Below are positions 21,928 to 33,934 of a stretch of DNA of 64,000 nucleotides, one piece after another; the first letter of the stretch is position 1, and each line of letters begins with the position of its first letter. The translations under genes were made by a program, and so were the position numbers. The stretch is from Bipolaris cookei. Taxonomy: Eukaryota; Ascomycota; Dothideomycetes; Pleosporales; Pleosporaceae. The notes under the pieces are model-generated. The model was not told the origin of the DNA and made no database searches. It saw only the letters and a list, made by a program, of their open reading frames with translations. The DNA lies in the NCBI GenBank assembly GCA_002286855.1, contig NRSV01000070.1:123548-187547 (forward strand). The letters run 5' to 3'.

Positions 21928-23739
21928 ACGGGGTTCACAAGCGAGTCGGCCGCTTTGCACCGGCGCGTTGCCATTAAGACGTTATCACGTATCTTTATCA
22001 CAGTCAACAAACTATCACAGTATATCAAATTAATTATCAGAATTGCCACTATCACTTGCACTATCTATATCAACTGCGCAGCTGCGGACGTTGTGTCCAG
22101 TCTCCCTACAACGCCCGCACCGCCTCTCTCCTCGCACCCTCTTCAGCGCGCTCTCGCCGTCGCCACGACTACTAGCCGCCCGTTCAGCTAATATATCTTG
22201 TGTCTCACCTACAGTAAGAGTCTCATCTTTCCGTACGTATCGCCGCTTGCGGCTTTTACGCTTATTTACTGCGTTTAGAGTCTCTCGAAGAGCAGCAACT
22301 TCCTCTCTCATAAGCGTCATTTCATGTGCTATTTGCTGAGCCCCTTTACTCAACTGTGCAACCTTCTCGTCTAAAGAACTTGCAGAAGATCCACGGTGAC
22401 TTCTTACTCTCTGTCGAATAAGAGTACTTTGAGCCTCAATTTCGCGCACGTTGCGCGGTGTCTGCGCCTCCCAGGCGCCTCCCCGTCGCGGCGATTGTTT
22501 TGGTGTCTGCACCACTACATCAAGCTTTGATAGCACAGCCTGTGAGTCATGTGGGACGAGCCCAGCGCCTCTGAAGCCAGCTTGGATATTATCCTTCGTA
22601 ATAGACTGCTCAAAAGTAGCCTTAAAGGCTGGTAAGAAAGTCTCCTTGCTGATATAGTGGGTGCGGTTGCGTGCCAAGCCTGAAACTACGTCGCCATACT
22701 TGCGCTTTAACGGCGAGAAGCAGGCGACATCAAGAGGCTGTAGTAGCTGACACGAGTGTGCAGGCATTCAGAGAAGAATAATATTCTTCTCCTTGCAAAG
22801 ATCTTGAAAATCGACAGAGCAGTGGCTCTCGTGGCCGTCGATAATGAGTAGTCGATACCCACCCACAGTGCAGCCCTTTGTATGGGTATCAAAGTGCTCT
22901 AGCCACGCAAGAGCAAGCTGATTGTTCGTCCAGCCATTGTGACTGACTTCAAGCACCCAGTCGGCAGGCAAGTTCTCAAACCAGACGTTGACAAGCACCT
23001 TGCCCGCAAAGATAACGAAGGGTGGTAGCCGGCGACCCGACGCGCGCACGCCTTGGATTACAGTAACCCACTCACGGTTATCTGACTGTATCTGCTTCTT
23101 TTTGTCATATCTTTCAGAGGCTTTGATAGCTAACTGCGATAAAATCTTGCCCATCATAAAGCTAGTTTCATCAAAGTTGTAGATATCGTCGTCCACAATA
23201 CCCCACTTCTGCTTCGTCGCCTTGACTAGATCGAACCAACGCTGGACAGCTGCTGGGTCCTCGCAGGCGGCTCACTGGTGATCATAAGGATAGCTCCAGC
23301 GCGTACAGAGCTCAGGAGTTCTCTTAATAAAGTTATCAACCCAGTTCTTGCCAACAGGGTCGCTGGCGCGTTCATGCAGGAGTTCATCAGCCATTGCTCG
23401 AACTTCAGTTTTCGTAGGCGCAAATCCTCGCGTAGACTCATCAAGAATACGCTTAGCTATAGCCTCCTGTTCTAGCTTATTAAGACGCTTTGAGTTTGCT
23501 TCACAGTCGCGTCGGAGGCGCTTCCCAGCACGTCGGTCTTGGAGAGTAGGTCGAGGCACGTTATAGATAGTAGCAGCACGTCTTGGGCTTTGAACACGTT
23601 TTGTTTGGATATCAAAAGAGCAAGCTGAAGATCTGATTCAGTATATAAAGTTTGAGAGGTGTGTTGTTGAGACATGACGCGTTATAGTGTTGATGGGGAC
23701 GCGCCGGTGCAAAGTGGCCGACTCGCTTGTGAACCGCGT
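21928..23739 (-). mobile_element. Fot/pogo-type DNA transposon, 1812 bp
   Basis: Terminal inverted repeats of about 41 bp (ACGGGGTTCACAAGCGAGTC at the left, nearly the same inverted at the right) are flanked by TA at 21926-21927 and 23740-23741. This is the Tc1/mariner signature. It encodes a transposase on the minus strand. A second deleted copy lies at 62677-63793 and an end fragment at about 57560-57916. Confidence 0.9.
22030..23559 (-). pseudogene. Fot-type transposase, two in-frame stops
   Basis: One continuous frame of about 509 codons is interrupted by two TGAs, at 23274-23272 and just before 22767. The N-terminus has a psq/CENP-B-type helix-turn-helix with VGKNWVDNFIKRTPEL. The DDE catalytic core shows NFDETSFMMG, LLIIDGHESHCS and LLQPLDVACF, which supply the three acidic residues. 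A coiled region and a CCHC knuckle (CGRCRETGHNVRSC) end the protein. The first TGA replaces the Arg usually found in the YDYQRAxCEDP segment, so CGA to TGA is likely. The same TGA is present in the 62677-63793 copy. Confidence 0.88.
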
Positions 23740-23995
23740 TAGTTACTTTTGCTTAACAAGATTGTTACTCGTTAGTCGATAATAATATAGATTATTGTTT
23801 GTCAAAACCCCTGGTTACATCTATAACTCTTTTCCACTACGAATCGCCAGACAACCTCACGGAACACTACCGTAATGCTCACTGGCCCTGGCAAGGATCC
23901 GGATAGAGAAGTGTACATCCAAACCCCGTGTAACACTTTGATCACCCACGGATTCAGTAGAGGATTAACCAACAGTCGCCCAATTAAGATTCAGG

Positions 23996-25248
23996 ATGTC
24001 TCACGATCACTCTCAATCTCAGGCTAGTGCCGGTAGACCCGTCCAGGGTCACGGACCAGCGCCAAACCCAGCAATCGACGACGAGATGCTGACCCCGAGT
24101 GACGACAACGACGACACACACAAATCCATGCGCACTAGATGGCTACCATGCAGGACATGATTGATCAGCTCACTGGATGGCTGATAGCCACCCCAAACGA
24201 AAGAAAGTCTACTACGAAACCCAAGATGGCACCACCTGAGAAGTTCAATGGGAATCATAACGAACTGTGGACATTCCTCACCAACATTGACTTGTACAAC
24301 AAGTACCACGATGTGTCTAATGACCAGGATGAGATCCTTGTGACCAGCATGTATATGAAGGGTCGAGCAGCCAAGTTGATGCAACCCCGTGTCAAGGACT
24401 ATCTAAAAGATATCAGCAACAAAGGAACGAAAAATGAAACTAGGAAAATCTTCAATAGCTGGGACAACTTCAAGAAAGAAATGGGACGTATCTTTGGGGA
24501 AACAGACGAAAAGGACCAGGCGGAGAAATCGATAACTCGCCTGAAGCAGACTAATTCCATATCCACGTACACAGCCGAGTTCAAGCAACTGCAGTTCAGG
24601 ATTGGTTGGGACAATGCAGCTCTTCGAGCGGTATTCAAAGGCGTTCTGAAGGAAAATGTCAAAGATGGTCTAGTACATCATGACAAGCCGGAAATACTAC
24701 ACGTTCTGATAGAGCTAGCCACACGAATCGATCATAGGCTGTGGGAAAGGGCCCAGCAGAAGGGACAATTCCAGCCAACGATGGCCAACACCAGGAAACA
24801 ACGCAGCAGAACCGACAAAGACGGCGACACGATCATGACCGGCAAGGTACACGAAAAGAACAAAGACAGGAAACCCCGAGGAGGAGGAAACGATGGCCTC
24901 TCCCCGGAAGAACGTGAGAAGCGTTACGACAGTAAGGCATGTCTAGGTTACGTCGAAGTATGACACTTCCGCAAAGACTGCCCGAAGAACGAGTCAACCA
25001 AAAGGGTCCAGGAGGTCGCAGTGCGAATGCTCCGAGAAGAGACGCCTTATCCCGAACCGCTAGAGGCGGAGAATAACTTAAGCGACTTAGACTTGTACGA
25101 CGAGGCTCGACAAGATTCGGATAAAGCGTTCGAGATGGTACAAGAAGCCGAAGAGACCAAAGACATCAACTGGGACGAACCACGACCAACAGATTGGAAG
25201 ATTGAAGGGGCAGAAGTGATCAGCCACCTAAGATATCACCGATGCTAG
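23996..25248 (+). pseudogene. Chromovirus gag remnant
   Basis: A frame starts at ATG 23996 and, after a frame change near 24130, continues as the 274-codon frame 24139-24963. It has the gag core (PPEKFNGNHNELWTFLTNID, FGETDEKDQAEKSITRLKQ) and a CCHC knuckle. The knuckle is damaged: the second Cys reads Tyr and a TGA at 24961-24963 falls before HFRKDC. These are G-to-A or C-to-T type changes. Gag would form the capsid and bind RNA. Confidence 0.8.
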
Positions 25249-25980
25249 ATATGCGGAAACGCCGCTCACCAAGCCAACGATTGTCTGTGCGAACAACGAA
25301 TTACAATCACGGGGCCCGATGCGACCACTGTGGGAAGGAAGGCAGTATTGGACCAACTTAGGTTCAAGGAACTTGATGGCGAGGAGACACCTCAGACGTA
25401 CAAGGAACTTATGGAACAACACATGAAGCTGTGTTGGTACGACTGCAAAGCAAGATGCGAATTCCATGAAAAGAACAAGGAGGACTATAGGACGGACCAG
25501 GACAGGTGTTGTCATCCACAACTGTGGGCAGACGAGTGCCTAGTAGACAACTGCCACCTCCACGGACAGGAAAAGAAGGAAGCTCACGAGAGACTCCTGT
25601 GGACGCAATGCAGGAAGGAATGCTCCTTTCACAAGCAATAATTTGAGGATGCCCGGAAGGTAGACGACTACTACCATAGCGTCCTACCATTGACCATTTG
25701 TGAGGCAATGGATTGCCCAATTCACAAAGCCAAGAAGCCGGAACCAAGGAAAATGATTACGAGGCAGAAAAAACCTTACCGGAACATGCATTAGAGCTTC
25801 TGTTACGACGAGAAATGCTTGACGCTCGTTCATACTAAGCAAGGATCAGGCTACTTACCTAGGAAGAAGAAGAGTAGGCAGTCAAAAAATTAGGATGCCA
25901 CCAGGAACTGGATCACGCTAGTAAAAGCAGTCCTAAAACGACCCCCAGGAAGGTACAAGACACTAGTAGTCGGAGGTTGG

Positions 25981-28900
25981 AATTAACAATGACTATGTCT
26001 GTACAAGGTCACAATATAATCGTGGTCATAGACAGCGGAGCTGGACGAACGATTATCTCTCCTAAAATAGTGGAGAACTACGACCTACCCTATCGAGTTA
26101 AGAAGGACCCGATATAGATTATATCAGCCGAAGAGACAGCCGTAGCGCACGGAGGCGGCGTGATAAGGCTTGAGACCGAGATGTTGACGCTAAGATTAGC
26201 GGACATGGAAAGCCAAATGAATATCAACATTATGGATCTGGGAGATACGGAAATGTTGATCGGGTATGACTGGCTGGATGCCCATAACCCTGCCATCGAT
26301 TGGCAAAAGAGGACAATACTAAGCTGAGAACCTGCGCGCAAGGTTGCTGGAGTACGACACAAGAAGCGCCCGATTATCCTGAGCTCACCCGGTAATGGGA
26401 GGATAGGCAAGATCTCACCGCACAAGATTGCGAGAATCTATGCGAAGGACCCTCAGAGAGTAGGAGTCATTTGGATACGGCAGGTCGCGACCACGAAGGA
26501 AGGACCGGTACCACAGTTGGCGATTCCAACAGAATACCAGACGGACGAGTTCAGAGAACTGTTCGAGGAAAACGAGGCTACGGAGCTAGCAAGTCATCAG
26601 GATTGGGATCACGAGATCATCCTAAATGAAGGAACTAAGCTAATCCCAGGACCGGTGTACCCTATAGCGCCCGAGCACGATGCTGAGCTGCGGAATTACA
26701 TTCAGAAAAATTTGAAGAAGGGATTTATCCGACAGGGATCAGGCCCGATGGCCTCACCTATATTGTTCGTAAAGAAGCCTAATGGCAAGTGGCGACTGTG
26801 TGTCGACTTCAGAAGGTTGAACAACGTAACGCGGAAGAACCGATATCCCTTACCACTGATTACAGAGCTCATGGGTCGACTCCAGGGAGCTGAGTGGTTC
26901 ACGAAATTCGACGTTCGGGAAGGATTTTACCGAATCAGGGTCAAAGAAGGTCACGAATGGATGACGGCGTTCAAGACGAAGTATGGACTTTTTGAGTATA
27001 CGGTTATGCCGTTCAGATTGACGAATGCGCCGGCAATCTTTCAATGAGTCATCAACGACGCGTTCCACGAGTACCTTGGAATCTTTGTTACCTCGTATCT
27101 GGACGATGTACTAGTGTATTCCAGCGGCACACGCGAAGAACATGTAGAGCATGTTAAGAAGGTGTTGCGGAGGCTTAAGGAATACAAGCTATACCTTCAA
27201 CCAGGAAAGTTTGAGTTTCACACGCAGGAAACGGAATTCCTTGGATTTATCATCTCAACCGAAGGAGTGAGAATGAACCCAAAAGGATACAGACCGTATA
27301 GAAATGGCCAAAACCCAAAACAGTCAAGGATGTTCAATCCTTCCTAGGATTTGCAAACTAATATCGAAGGTTCATAAAAGATTACTCGAAGATCACGACA
27401 CCCCTTACGGAGATAACGAAGAAGAAAATATGTTTCAAATGGGAACAGAAACATCAGGAGGCTTTCGATTGGATCAAGCAGATATTCCTGGAGGCTCCCG
27501 TATTCGAGACGTACGACCCTCAACGACCCACCAGAGTCGAGTCCTACACGTCTGACTATGCAATCGAAGCTGTATTATCACAGCAGTGCCCAGATAAGAA
27601 ATAGAGACCGGTGTTCTACCATTCATGGAAGTTTTCAGGAGTAAAACTCAACTACGATGTTCACGATAAGGAGCTATTTGGAGTAGTCGATGCCTTTGAA
27701 CAGTGGGAGGTGCATTTGTTAGGCTTACCCCACACGATCAAGATTTTTACCAATCACCAAAATTTAACAAGTCTCATGATGACTATGAAACTCAACCGAC
27801 GACAAGTCCGATGGGCTGAGACACTTGCTCAGTTCGACTCTAAGATCACACACCGTGCTGGATCGCTCAACGGAGCAGCGGATGCTTTGAGCCGAAGATC
27901 AGATTTGCGCGAGGACGGTTACCAAGAATCACACGATGCAGTACTTAAGAAGATGCCCAATGGCAGTCTAAAGTACAACCAGCCATAACTGGCTAGGGTA
28001 GCCAAGGTGGCCGAGCAGATAGAAACTCTACAGCAGCAATGGCAGCAGAGAGCAGCCAGCTAGCAGTTCGAGCCTGACGAAGCAGGCTCTGACGAACTGT
28101 TACAGGACGAACGAGAGTACCGAGATATGGTTTCGAAGGATCGAACATATGTACCTCCACACATGAAATCGAGTCTCATCAAGGAACTGCACAAATCCCC
28201 AGAGTACGGACATTCAGGAATCGAAGAAATAGTTAGACGACTAGCTAAGGTGTTTGCGATACCACGCTTGCGAGCGAAGGTGCAGGAGATCCTGGGTAAC
28301 TGTTTCGCATGTCACCAGAACGAGCCCAAGAGACATAAGCCCTATGGCCTGTTACAACCCTTACAGCCACCATCTAGACCATGGACCAGCGTAACGATAG
28401 ACTTTATAGTGAAGCTCCCGAAATCGTTAGAACCAGGATCAGCTCGACTTTGCGACAAAATCCTAGTAATTGTAGATTGATTGACTAAGGTGGCAAAGTT
28501 TGTGCCTACGAACGAGACTATTACGGTAGAAGAGTGCGCGTACGAAGTCACCAAAGCACTAGTGTCAGAGCACGGGACACCTGAAGAATTCATTACCAAT
28601 CGTGATAAACTGTTTACGTCTAAATACCGGAGTATATTCCTGGAGAAATTAGGTGTCAAGAATAAGTTTTCGACGAGCTTTCACCCGGAAACAGGTGGCC
28701 AGACGGAAAGAACTAACCAGACATTAGAACAGTACGTACGGATGTACGCCAACAAGCAGCAAGACGACTGGGTTAAGCTCTTGCCAACAGCACCATTGGC
28801 ATACAATAGTATAAAATCCGCAACGACAAGGCACTCGCTACACTACGCGAACTATGGATATGAGCCGGTAGCTCATCGGGATCTGAAAGGCATTGAGAGT

Positions 28901-29711
28901 ATTGCGGTAGGAGCAGAAGACAAGGCGAACCTTTTGCGAAAATTGCACCAAGAGTTGAGCAAGAACATAGCTCAGCGGAACTTCACGGAATCCAAGGCTG
29001 CGAACAAGCAAAGGATTGAGGGACCAACCTTTAAGAAGGGGGACAAAGTTTTGCTGTCAAGACAAAACCTGAAAACTAAACGACCATGCAAGAAACTGGA
29101 CAACCTCAGAATAGGACCGTTCGAAATCCTAGAGAAAATAGGAAAGGTAAACTACAAGTTACAACTACCACCAGGCATGCGAGCATACATGGGCATATCG
29201 TTTTAGATCGTTTTTTTTTGGAAAACAGGTTAAGCAGAATTTAGCGTACCAAAGTTGTTTTCAGCCAATTAAACAGAGGCCGTCAATAACAAGATTTTCT
29301 CTGATTGGTCACAATAAAGTTTGGTACGCTAAATTCTGCTTAACCTGTTTTCCAAAAAACGATCTAAAACGATATGCCCATGTATGCATGCGAGTCCACC
29401 CTGTCTTTCACAAGAAACTCCTGGAACCAGCACCTCCAGATACCGAGCTAGCAATGGACATAGAGCTCGAAGACGACAAGTACGAGGTCTAGGAAATCAA
29501 AGACCTGCGGAAAATCGGTAGTCAGTGGAAGTACTTGGTCAAGTGGCAAGGATGGCCTGAGAGCCACAACATTTGGGGACCTGAAGGAAACCTGACGAAC
29601 TGTAAATCACTGGTACGTGAGTACCATCGGAAACATGCAGAGAAGAAAGGATCCAGTCCTCAGAGAAAAGGAAGAAATAATAAAAGAAAAATCGTAAGAG
29701 TTAGCCTGTAG
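25981..29711 (+). pseudogene. Chromovirus pol remnant (protease-RT-RNaseH-integrase-chromodomain)
   Basis: Recognisable blocks: an aspartic protease-like segment near 26010-26300 (VVIDSGAGRTII), RT from 26517 with WRLCVDFRRLN, FDVREGFYRI and YLDDVLVYS, RNase H with HDKELFGVVDAFEQWE and a terminal DALSRRSD, an integrase HHCC zinc motif near 28200-28320, the core acidic residues in VTIDFIVKLP, TNRDKLF and GGQTERTN, and a chromodomain near 29480-29630 (WKYLVKWQGWPESHN). TGA or TAG codons interrupt it at many places, for example after AIFQ (about 27045), within the integrase (about 28478) and in the chromodomain (YEV-stop-EIK). A MITE splits the integrase C-terminus at 29183-29387. Confidence 0.88.
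29177..29393. mobile_element. 205-bp MITE nested in the integrase
   Basis: The element spans 29183-29387 and is almost a perfect palindrome. Inverted repeats of about 70 bp start GCATACATGGGCATATCG and differ mainly in the length of one T run. ATGCGA flanks both sides (29177-29182 and 29388-29393). Removing it restores the chromovirus reading PPGMR followed by VHPVFHKKLLEP. It has no coding capacity and the superfamily is not clear: the TSD could be 6 to 8 bp depending on how the repeat ends are counted. Confidence 0.88.
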
Positions 29712-29972
29712 CCAGCCGGGATCAGTCAATGGTTCGACAGCAGAAAGGGCCGTACTAGGGGCGGAGCTCCCCTCCGCCTTTATAAAAATACAGCCAGCGC
29801 AACGGCCCGTTGCGGTGTCCACAAAACAACAAAGACACTTCTCTTCACAACGCTTGCAACGGAAAGGCATTTCGTTCCCCTGTTGTCGAATACGGTCAGC
29901 ACGGGAATAACGTTCGTCATTTGACTTTTGAGCACGAACGCGGCGAGAACGGGAAGACGGGACCTTGGGCAT
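29607..29972 (-). CDS. Antisense zinc-finger-like ORF in the chromovirus 3' region
   Basis: A 121-residue frame on the minus strand from ATG 29972 overlaps the end of the chromodomain and the pre-LTR region. It starts MPKVPSSRSRRVRAQ, then YSRADRIRQQGNEMPF, and has a cysteine cluster C-x2-C-x4-C-x-C-C-x8-C-x2-C (RCKRCEEKCLCC, GRCAGC). The composition looks like a real small basic zinc-binding protein rather than chance antisense, and I have the impression that similar short proteins occur in other filamentous ascomycetes. The C-terminal part after IKAEG is probably degenerate. Whether it belongs to the retrotransposon or is a captured gene is open. Confidence 0.5.
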   Translation of the reverse strand: MPKVPSSRSRRVRAQKSNDERYSRADRIRQQGNEMPFRCKRCEEKCLCCFVDTATGRCAGCIFIKAEGSSAPSTALSAVEPLTDPGWLQANSYDFSFIISSFSLRTGSFLLCMFPMVLTYQ

Positions 29973-30114
29973 GGTTGGGAAGGCACAAAGAAGGAAAACA
30001 GGAATACAACATGACGGACATACCGAGACCTTATATGCAGCCGGCGCTTCAACACGCGGCACAGGAAAACGATATTCCAGGGTATCAAGACGTTAGCCCT
30101 AAGAGGGGGGATAA

Positions 30115-30393
30115 TGTTACAAGTAACAAGAAGTATTCTCTCCTTGACGACAGGTGGAAAGGACACGGTCGGGTATTGTATCACGAAGGTCTGTGTCAGA
30201 ATGTAATGATCATCGCGGGTCTCGGGGTCACGTGATGTACCATCCCGCCAAGTCTGGCCATCCGGGATAGCAGTACGTGAAGGGATGGCAAGACCAGAAG
30301 CAATGAGGAAATAAGGATGGATAGATTTCATTATTACACTCGTTGTGTTCAACTCTCATAGATTTTTCTCTTACCCAAATTTATACTTAGTTA
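30115..30393 (+). repeat. Right LTR of the chromovirus, truncated
   Basis: It starts TGTTACAAG directly after the polypurine tract and aligns with the solo LTR at 20525-21036 read in reverse. It stops at about 30393, where sequence of the LINE family begins. Confidence 0.8.
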
Positions 30394-30555
30394 CTCCAAT
30401 AGAGTCTATATGCAGGTCGGGGCTATGTAAGACTCTGGCCGTAGGCCGTTCTATTTTGTTATTTACATATGGGGGTTTGATTCTTCTTTTTGTAGTACTA
30501 CTGTGGTGCTTTGGCTTTTATTTGTTTGCGGCTATGCCTCTAGCAGACACCTGAG
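30394..30555 (-). mobile_element. LINE 3'-end fragment
   Basis: This matches the 3' ends of the LINE copies at 19321-19709 and 57917-58601 (tract CCGTAGGCCGTTCTAT and the CATATAGACT-like end in reverse). It sits at the point where the chromovirus LTR breaks off. I could not define a target duplication. Confidence 0.65.
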
Positions 30556-31339
30556 CGTTTTTCTGTTGATAGTAAGACGTGTTCAAACCTGCTGCTTTAC
30601 TAGCTTCTAGCTCAACAGCATGTGGGCTGCAAGACTTGGCACTTGTTGCAATCGATTTTCTGTGAGGGTTTTGTATATGTTTAATAGGAATTACACCTAT
30701 TCTAGAAAACTCGAAGTTGATGTTGAGAAGGTCGCTTATGATAACATGGCTGGAAGTACAATATTGCAAACATGGAGGAAAATAGCTTATTACAACGCTA
30801 TTACAGGTAATCTGTGTGTGGGATCTGGACACATACTTGGAACGGTGTAGGTATGGATGGATGTTTGGAAACTCTGCATCGGCCCCGCATCTTACCGAGC
30901 TGCTATCGTTGCCAGATTAGAATTTTGTAGTACATAGCAATCTTGAGTGACCTGTTGCAATGTCATAGGTGCGTGTAATGTAGTTGCATACGATGCAACT
31001 CGAGACTTGTCAGGTGGGTTTAGCATGACTCGAGAATGAGTGATTGGGTTGGTGTTTCGAAGTGGTCGCGTTCTGGCAACAGCAGTCCATTCTTATCGTA
31101 GTCTTGGAATTGCGATCTGCTGGGGCCGCATCCGCCAAGACATGCATCGTGGCCAGAAGGGAAAGGCTGGCCTTTGGCGATACTACTAGCGCTCGCCAGT
31201 CAATATCCTTGATTGAGAGAGCCATCTCTGGACGGCCGTTATCTCCATGCCTATATCGATCCACTTTTATCACTGCGGGGGTGGATATAAAAGGCACAAC
31301 GGCAAGCGTTCAAGTATATGACCGAGATTTGCTAGTACT
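30556..31339. other. Intergenic; amidase upstream region
   Basis: No gene is supported. A GATATAAAAG TATA-like box lies at about 31285, roughly 55 bp before the amidase ATG. Confidence 0.45.
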
Positions 31340-33513
31340 ATGGCGACCCGCTTCATTCTGCTAATTGCATTGCTTGCAGCCAGTTCTGTGATAGCCGTTC
31401 CTACCATCCAAAGGAACCCATACAACTTTGTTTTGAGCGATCCCGTCGGCCATACCATCTTCGCTCTCGGGCATGTTTCGTACCTAGCAGATACAAAGCA
31501 CCCAAAAGCAAGTGCGCCCTGTACTACAATCACGTCTGCCCAATCGACTTCGATCCCCATTGCCTTGGTCAAGACGAATGCGACGCCCATTACCAAAGAT
31601 ACATTAGAAACCATCATTTCCACGTACCTCGAAGGTGATGACGTGTTCAGCCATGACTTTCTAAGCGGGTTGTACATTTCGTCGCAGGTGCAGTCGTCCC
31701 TTGACGCCTCTGCTGTTGAGTACATTTCTTCCTTCAACAGCACCTGGCTTTTCCTGGATCGCTTGGTGACTGCAAACGCAACTATCAACAAAGTAGCGCT
31801 AGAATTTTCCGTCGACCTGCCAGCAGGACCTTACCTAGCCTCTGTCGACGGGAGCTCGATAAGCTTTGCCCCCGTTTATCGCTTATACCCTGATACGTAC
31901 AAGACGTTTCTGTTCGGGGCATATGACGCCAATGACGGTGAAAACACACACCGCCCTGTTGGCATGTACTCGCCTAAATTCCAAGATCCATTGATACCGT
32001 CAGTTATTCAGTGCTTAGTCGTGTCGTGATTGAGAGCAGAAATTTTTACTAAAAGCTTTCAATAGTGTTCCGTCCAGAATCTACTCGTGGGACGACCCTC
32101 GTCCCCTGGCTGGGTCCCGCGTAGCCATCAAAGATCTCTACGACATCAAAGGACTGCAGACAAGTGCAGGCAGCCATGCATGGTCGGTCATTACACCTGT
32201 GGCAAATGGCACCGCACCTTCTGTGCAACAGATTCTTAATCTAGGGGGCGTTGTGGTTGGAAAGCAGAAACTAGCTCAATTTGCGTCTGGGGCGAATCCG
32301 TGGGAGTGGCAGGATGAACAGTACCCGTTCAACCCTAGAGGCGATGGATGGTTGACTTGCTCAGCTTCGTCGTCTGGAGGCGGATGCGCGGTCGCGGCGT
32401 ATGAATGGTTGGATTATGCTATAGGCAGTGATACAGGGTCTTCTATGCGAAGACCGGCCGCAGTAGCTGGTGTGTATGGGTATGTTTTATATGCCCCGAT
32501 ATAACGCTTTGATTTGGTCCTATTATCGAAACTAAAATGCACCCAATAGTCAACGTCCAAGCCAGGGGCTCATGTCCCTCGAACGCGTTATTCCTCTTGG
32601 CGCTGCAACGGACACAGCAGGTGTCTTCAGTCGCGATCCTCACAAATGGGTCAAATTTGCCAAAGCATGGTATGCTCCTCATTTGTACCAAGACACATCC
32701 ATTACCGGTCTCTCATCCCTCGTTGTGCCGGACACGGATGCATTTCCCAAATCAATTATCTATCCCACCGACTACCTGCCGCTGAACAACTCGGCCGCTG
32801 AACCGATCCTGGGAAATTTTATCAAAGAAATGGCACGCGTGTTCGATATGCATGTCAAGAAGGTAAATTTCACTGCTACTGTCCAAAATGCTACGGATCC
32901 GATTGCGAGTAATTTTACCATCATGAACCAAGCAATAAGCACAATCAACACATGGACTTCATGGCTGGTTGTCGGCAAGCCCTTGATTACAGCCTGGAAA
33001 GATATGTTCGAGGGCCGTTTTCCACCAATTGACCCTGCACGACGTCCCGGATGGATGGGCTTCAACGAGAGTGTGACGAATCAAGCGAGCTATGATGCAG
33101 CTCTCGAGATCAAGAGGCAGGCAGTGGCGTGGTACGAGGGCGAGTTCCAATATAGCACACCCGAGTCATGCTCCGAGTCGGTCATGCTGTATGATATTGG
33201 TACGGGTGGGCTGCCTTCTTTCCGCGAGCGCTTGCTTAACGAGTCACCGGACGCATCCTATCTGGCTGTTCGGCCTGAGGGCGCTGCCGTCACGGGCGCG
33301 AGCATCTGTCCCATATTTGGGTGTGCAGATGTCACGGTGCCTATTGGACAAGTGCCATACCAGAGCAATATCACGTTTCATGAAGAGATGGTGCCTGTCA
33401 CGATCAACATGGTAGTGAAGAGGGGCTGTGATTTTGTCCTGTACAATATGATTGAGAAGCTGGCTGATGAGGGGGTACTGAAGACGGTCAAGACGGGAAG
33501 GACGGCGTATTGA
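31340..33513 (+). CDS. Secreted amidase (amidase-signature family)
   Basis: Three exons, 31340-31998, 32066-32479 and 32550-33513, join in phase to 678 residues. A signal peptide (MATRFILLIALLAASSVIA) is followed by an N-terminal extension of about 200 residues common in fungal members, then the amidase domain. The Ser-cisSer-Lys triad is visible: Lys242 in VAIKDLYDIKG, Ser322 in CSASSSGGG and Ser346 in GSDTGSSMR. The spacing of 24 residues between the serines is canonical. The family hydrolyses C-N amide bonds; the substrate cannot be told from sequence. Several NxS/T sequons agree with secretion. The nearest neighbour is the retrotransposon block, and a TATA-like box precedes the gene. Confidence 0.9.
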
Positions 33514-33934
33514 CAGATTAGATAGATCCATCATTGTGTTGGATACAAGAAAGCAACAGAGGCAAATGTGTGCACAAGGCCAGTCGCCCGTTTTGACAAA
33601 GCGGTTAACTACCGAACCATGTTACGTTGCTTTTAATAGTATTTTAGTGGACGAGCAAGACAGCACCAATAATCACTGAGAGGAGCGGTGCCTGACGATG
33701 CCAAATTGCGTTATTGTGAGCCTGGCGTGGCCCCGCAACTCTTTGCTACAAGAGAGCGGTCAATGCATCATTCTACCTGACGAAGAGCTACCACAACGCC
33801 ATGTGTAGAAGCAAACAAGATAGTGTCAGATGTCTATAGTAACCCCCGAAACTTTTGAAAATCCCGTGTTGATGCAATATTAGAGGAAGGGATGAATAGA
33901 GAGGACAAAGAGAAGGTGCGGCAGAGGGGCAAAT
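33514..33934. other. Intergenic between convergent genes
   Basis: 3' flanks of the amidase and Nudix genes. I see nothing else here. Confidence 0.4.

Larger units (their letters stand above)
23742..30393 (+). mobile_element. Decayed Ty3/gypsy chromovirus
   Basis: Order: partial left LTR ending GTGTAACA at 23935, gag, protease region, reverse transcriptase, RNase H, integrase, chromodomain, polypurine tract (AAGAGGGGGGATAA, 30101-30114) and a right LTR from 30115 cut short at about 30393. The left LTR lost its 5' part at or beside the Fot transposon. Domain order and chromodomain place it among fungal chromoviruses. Stops and frame changes are spread through gag and pol, so it is not autonomous. 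Confidence 0.9.
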
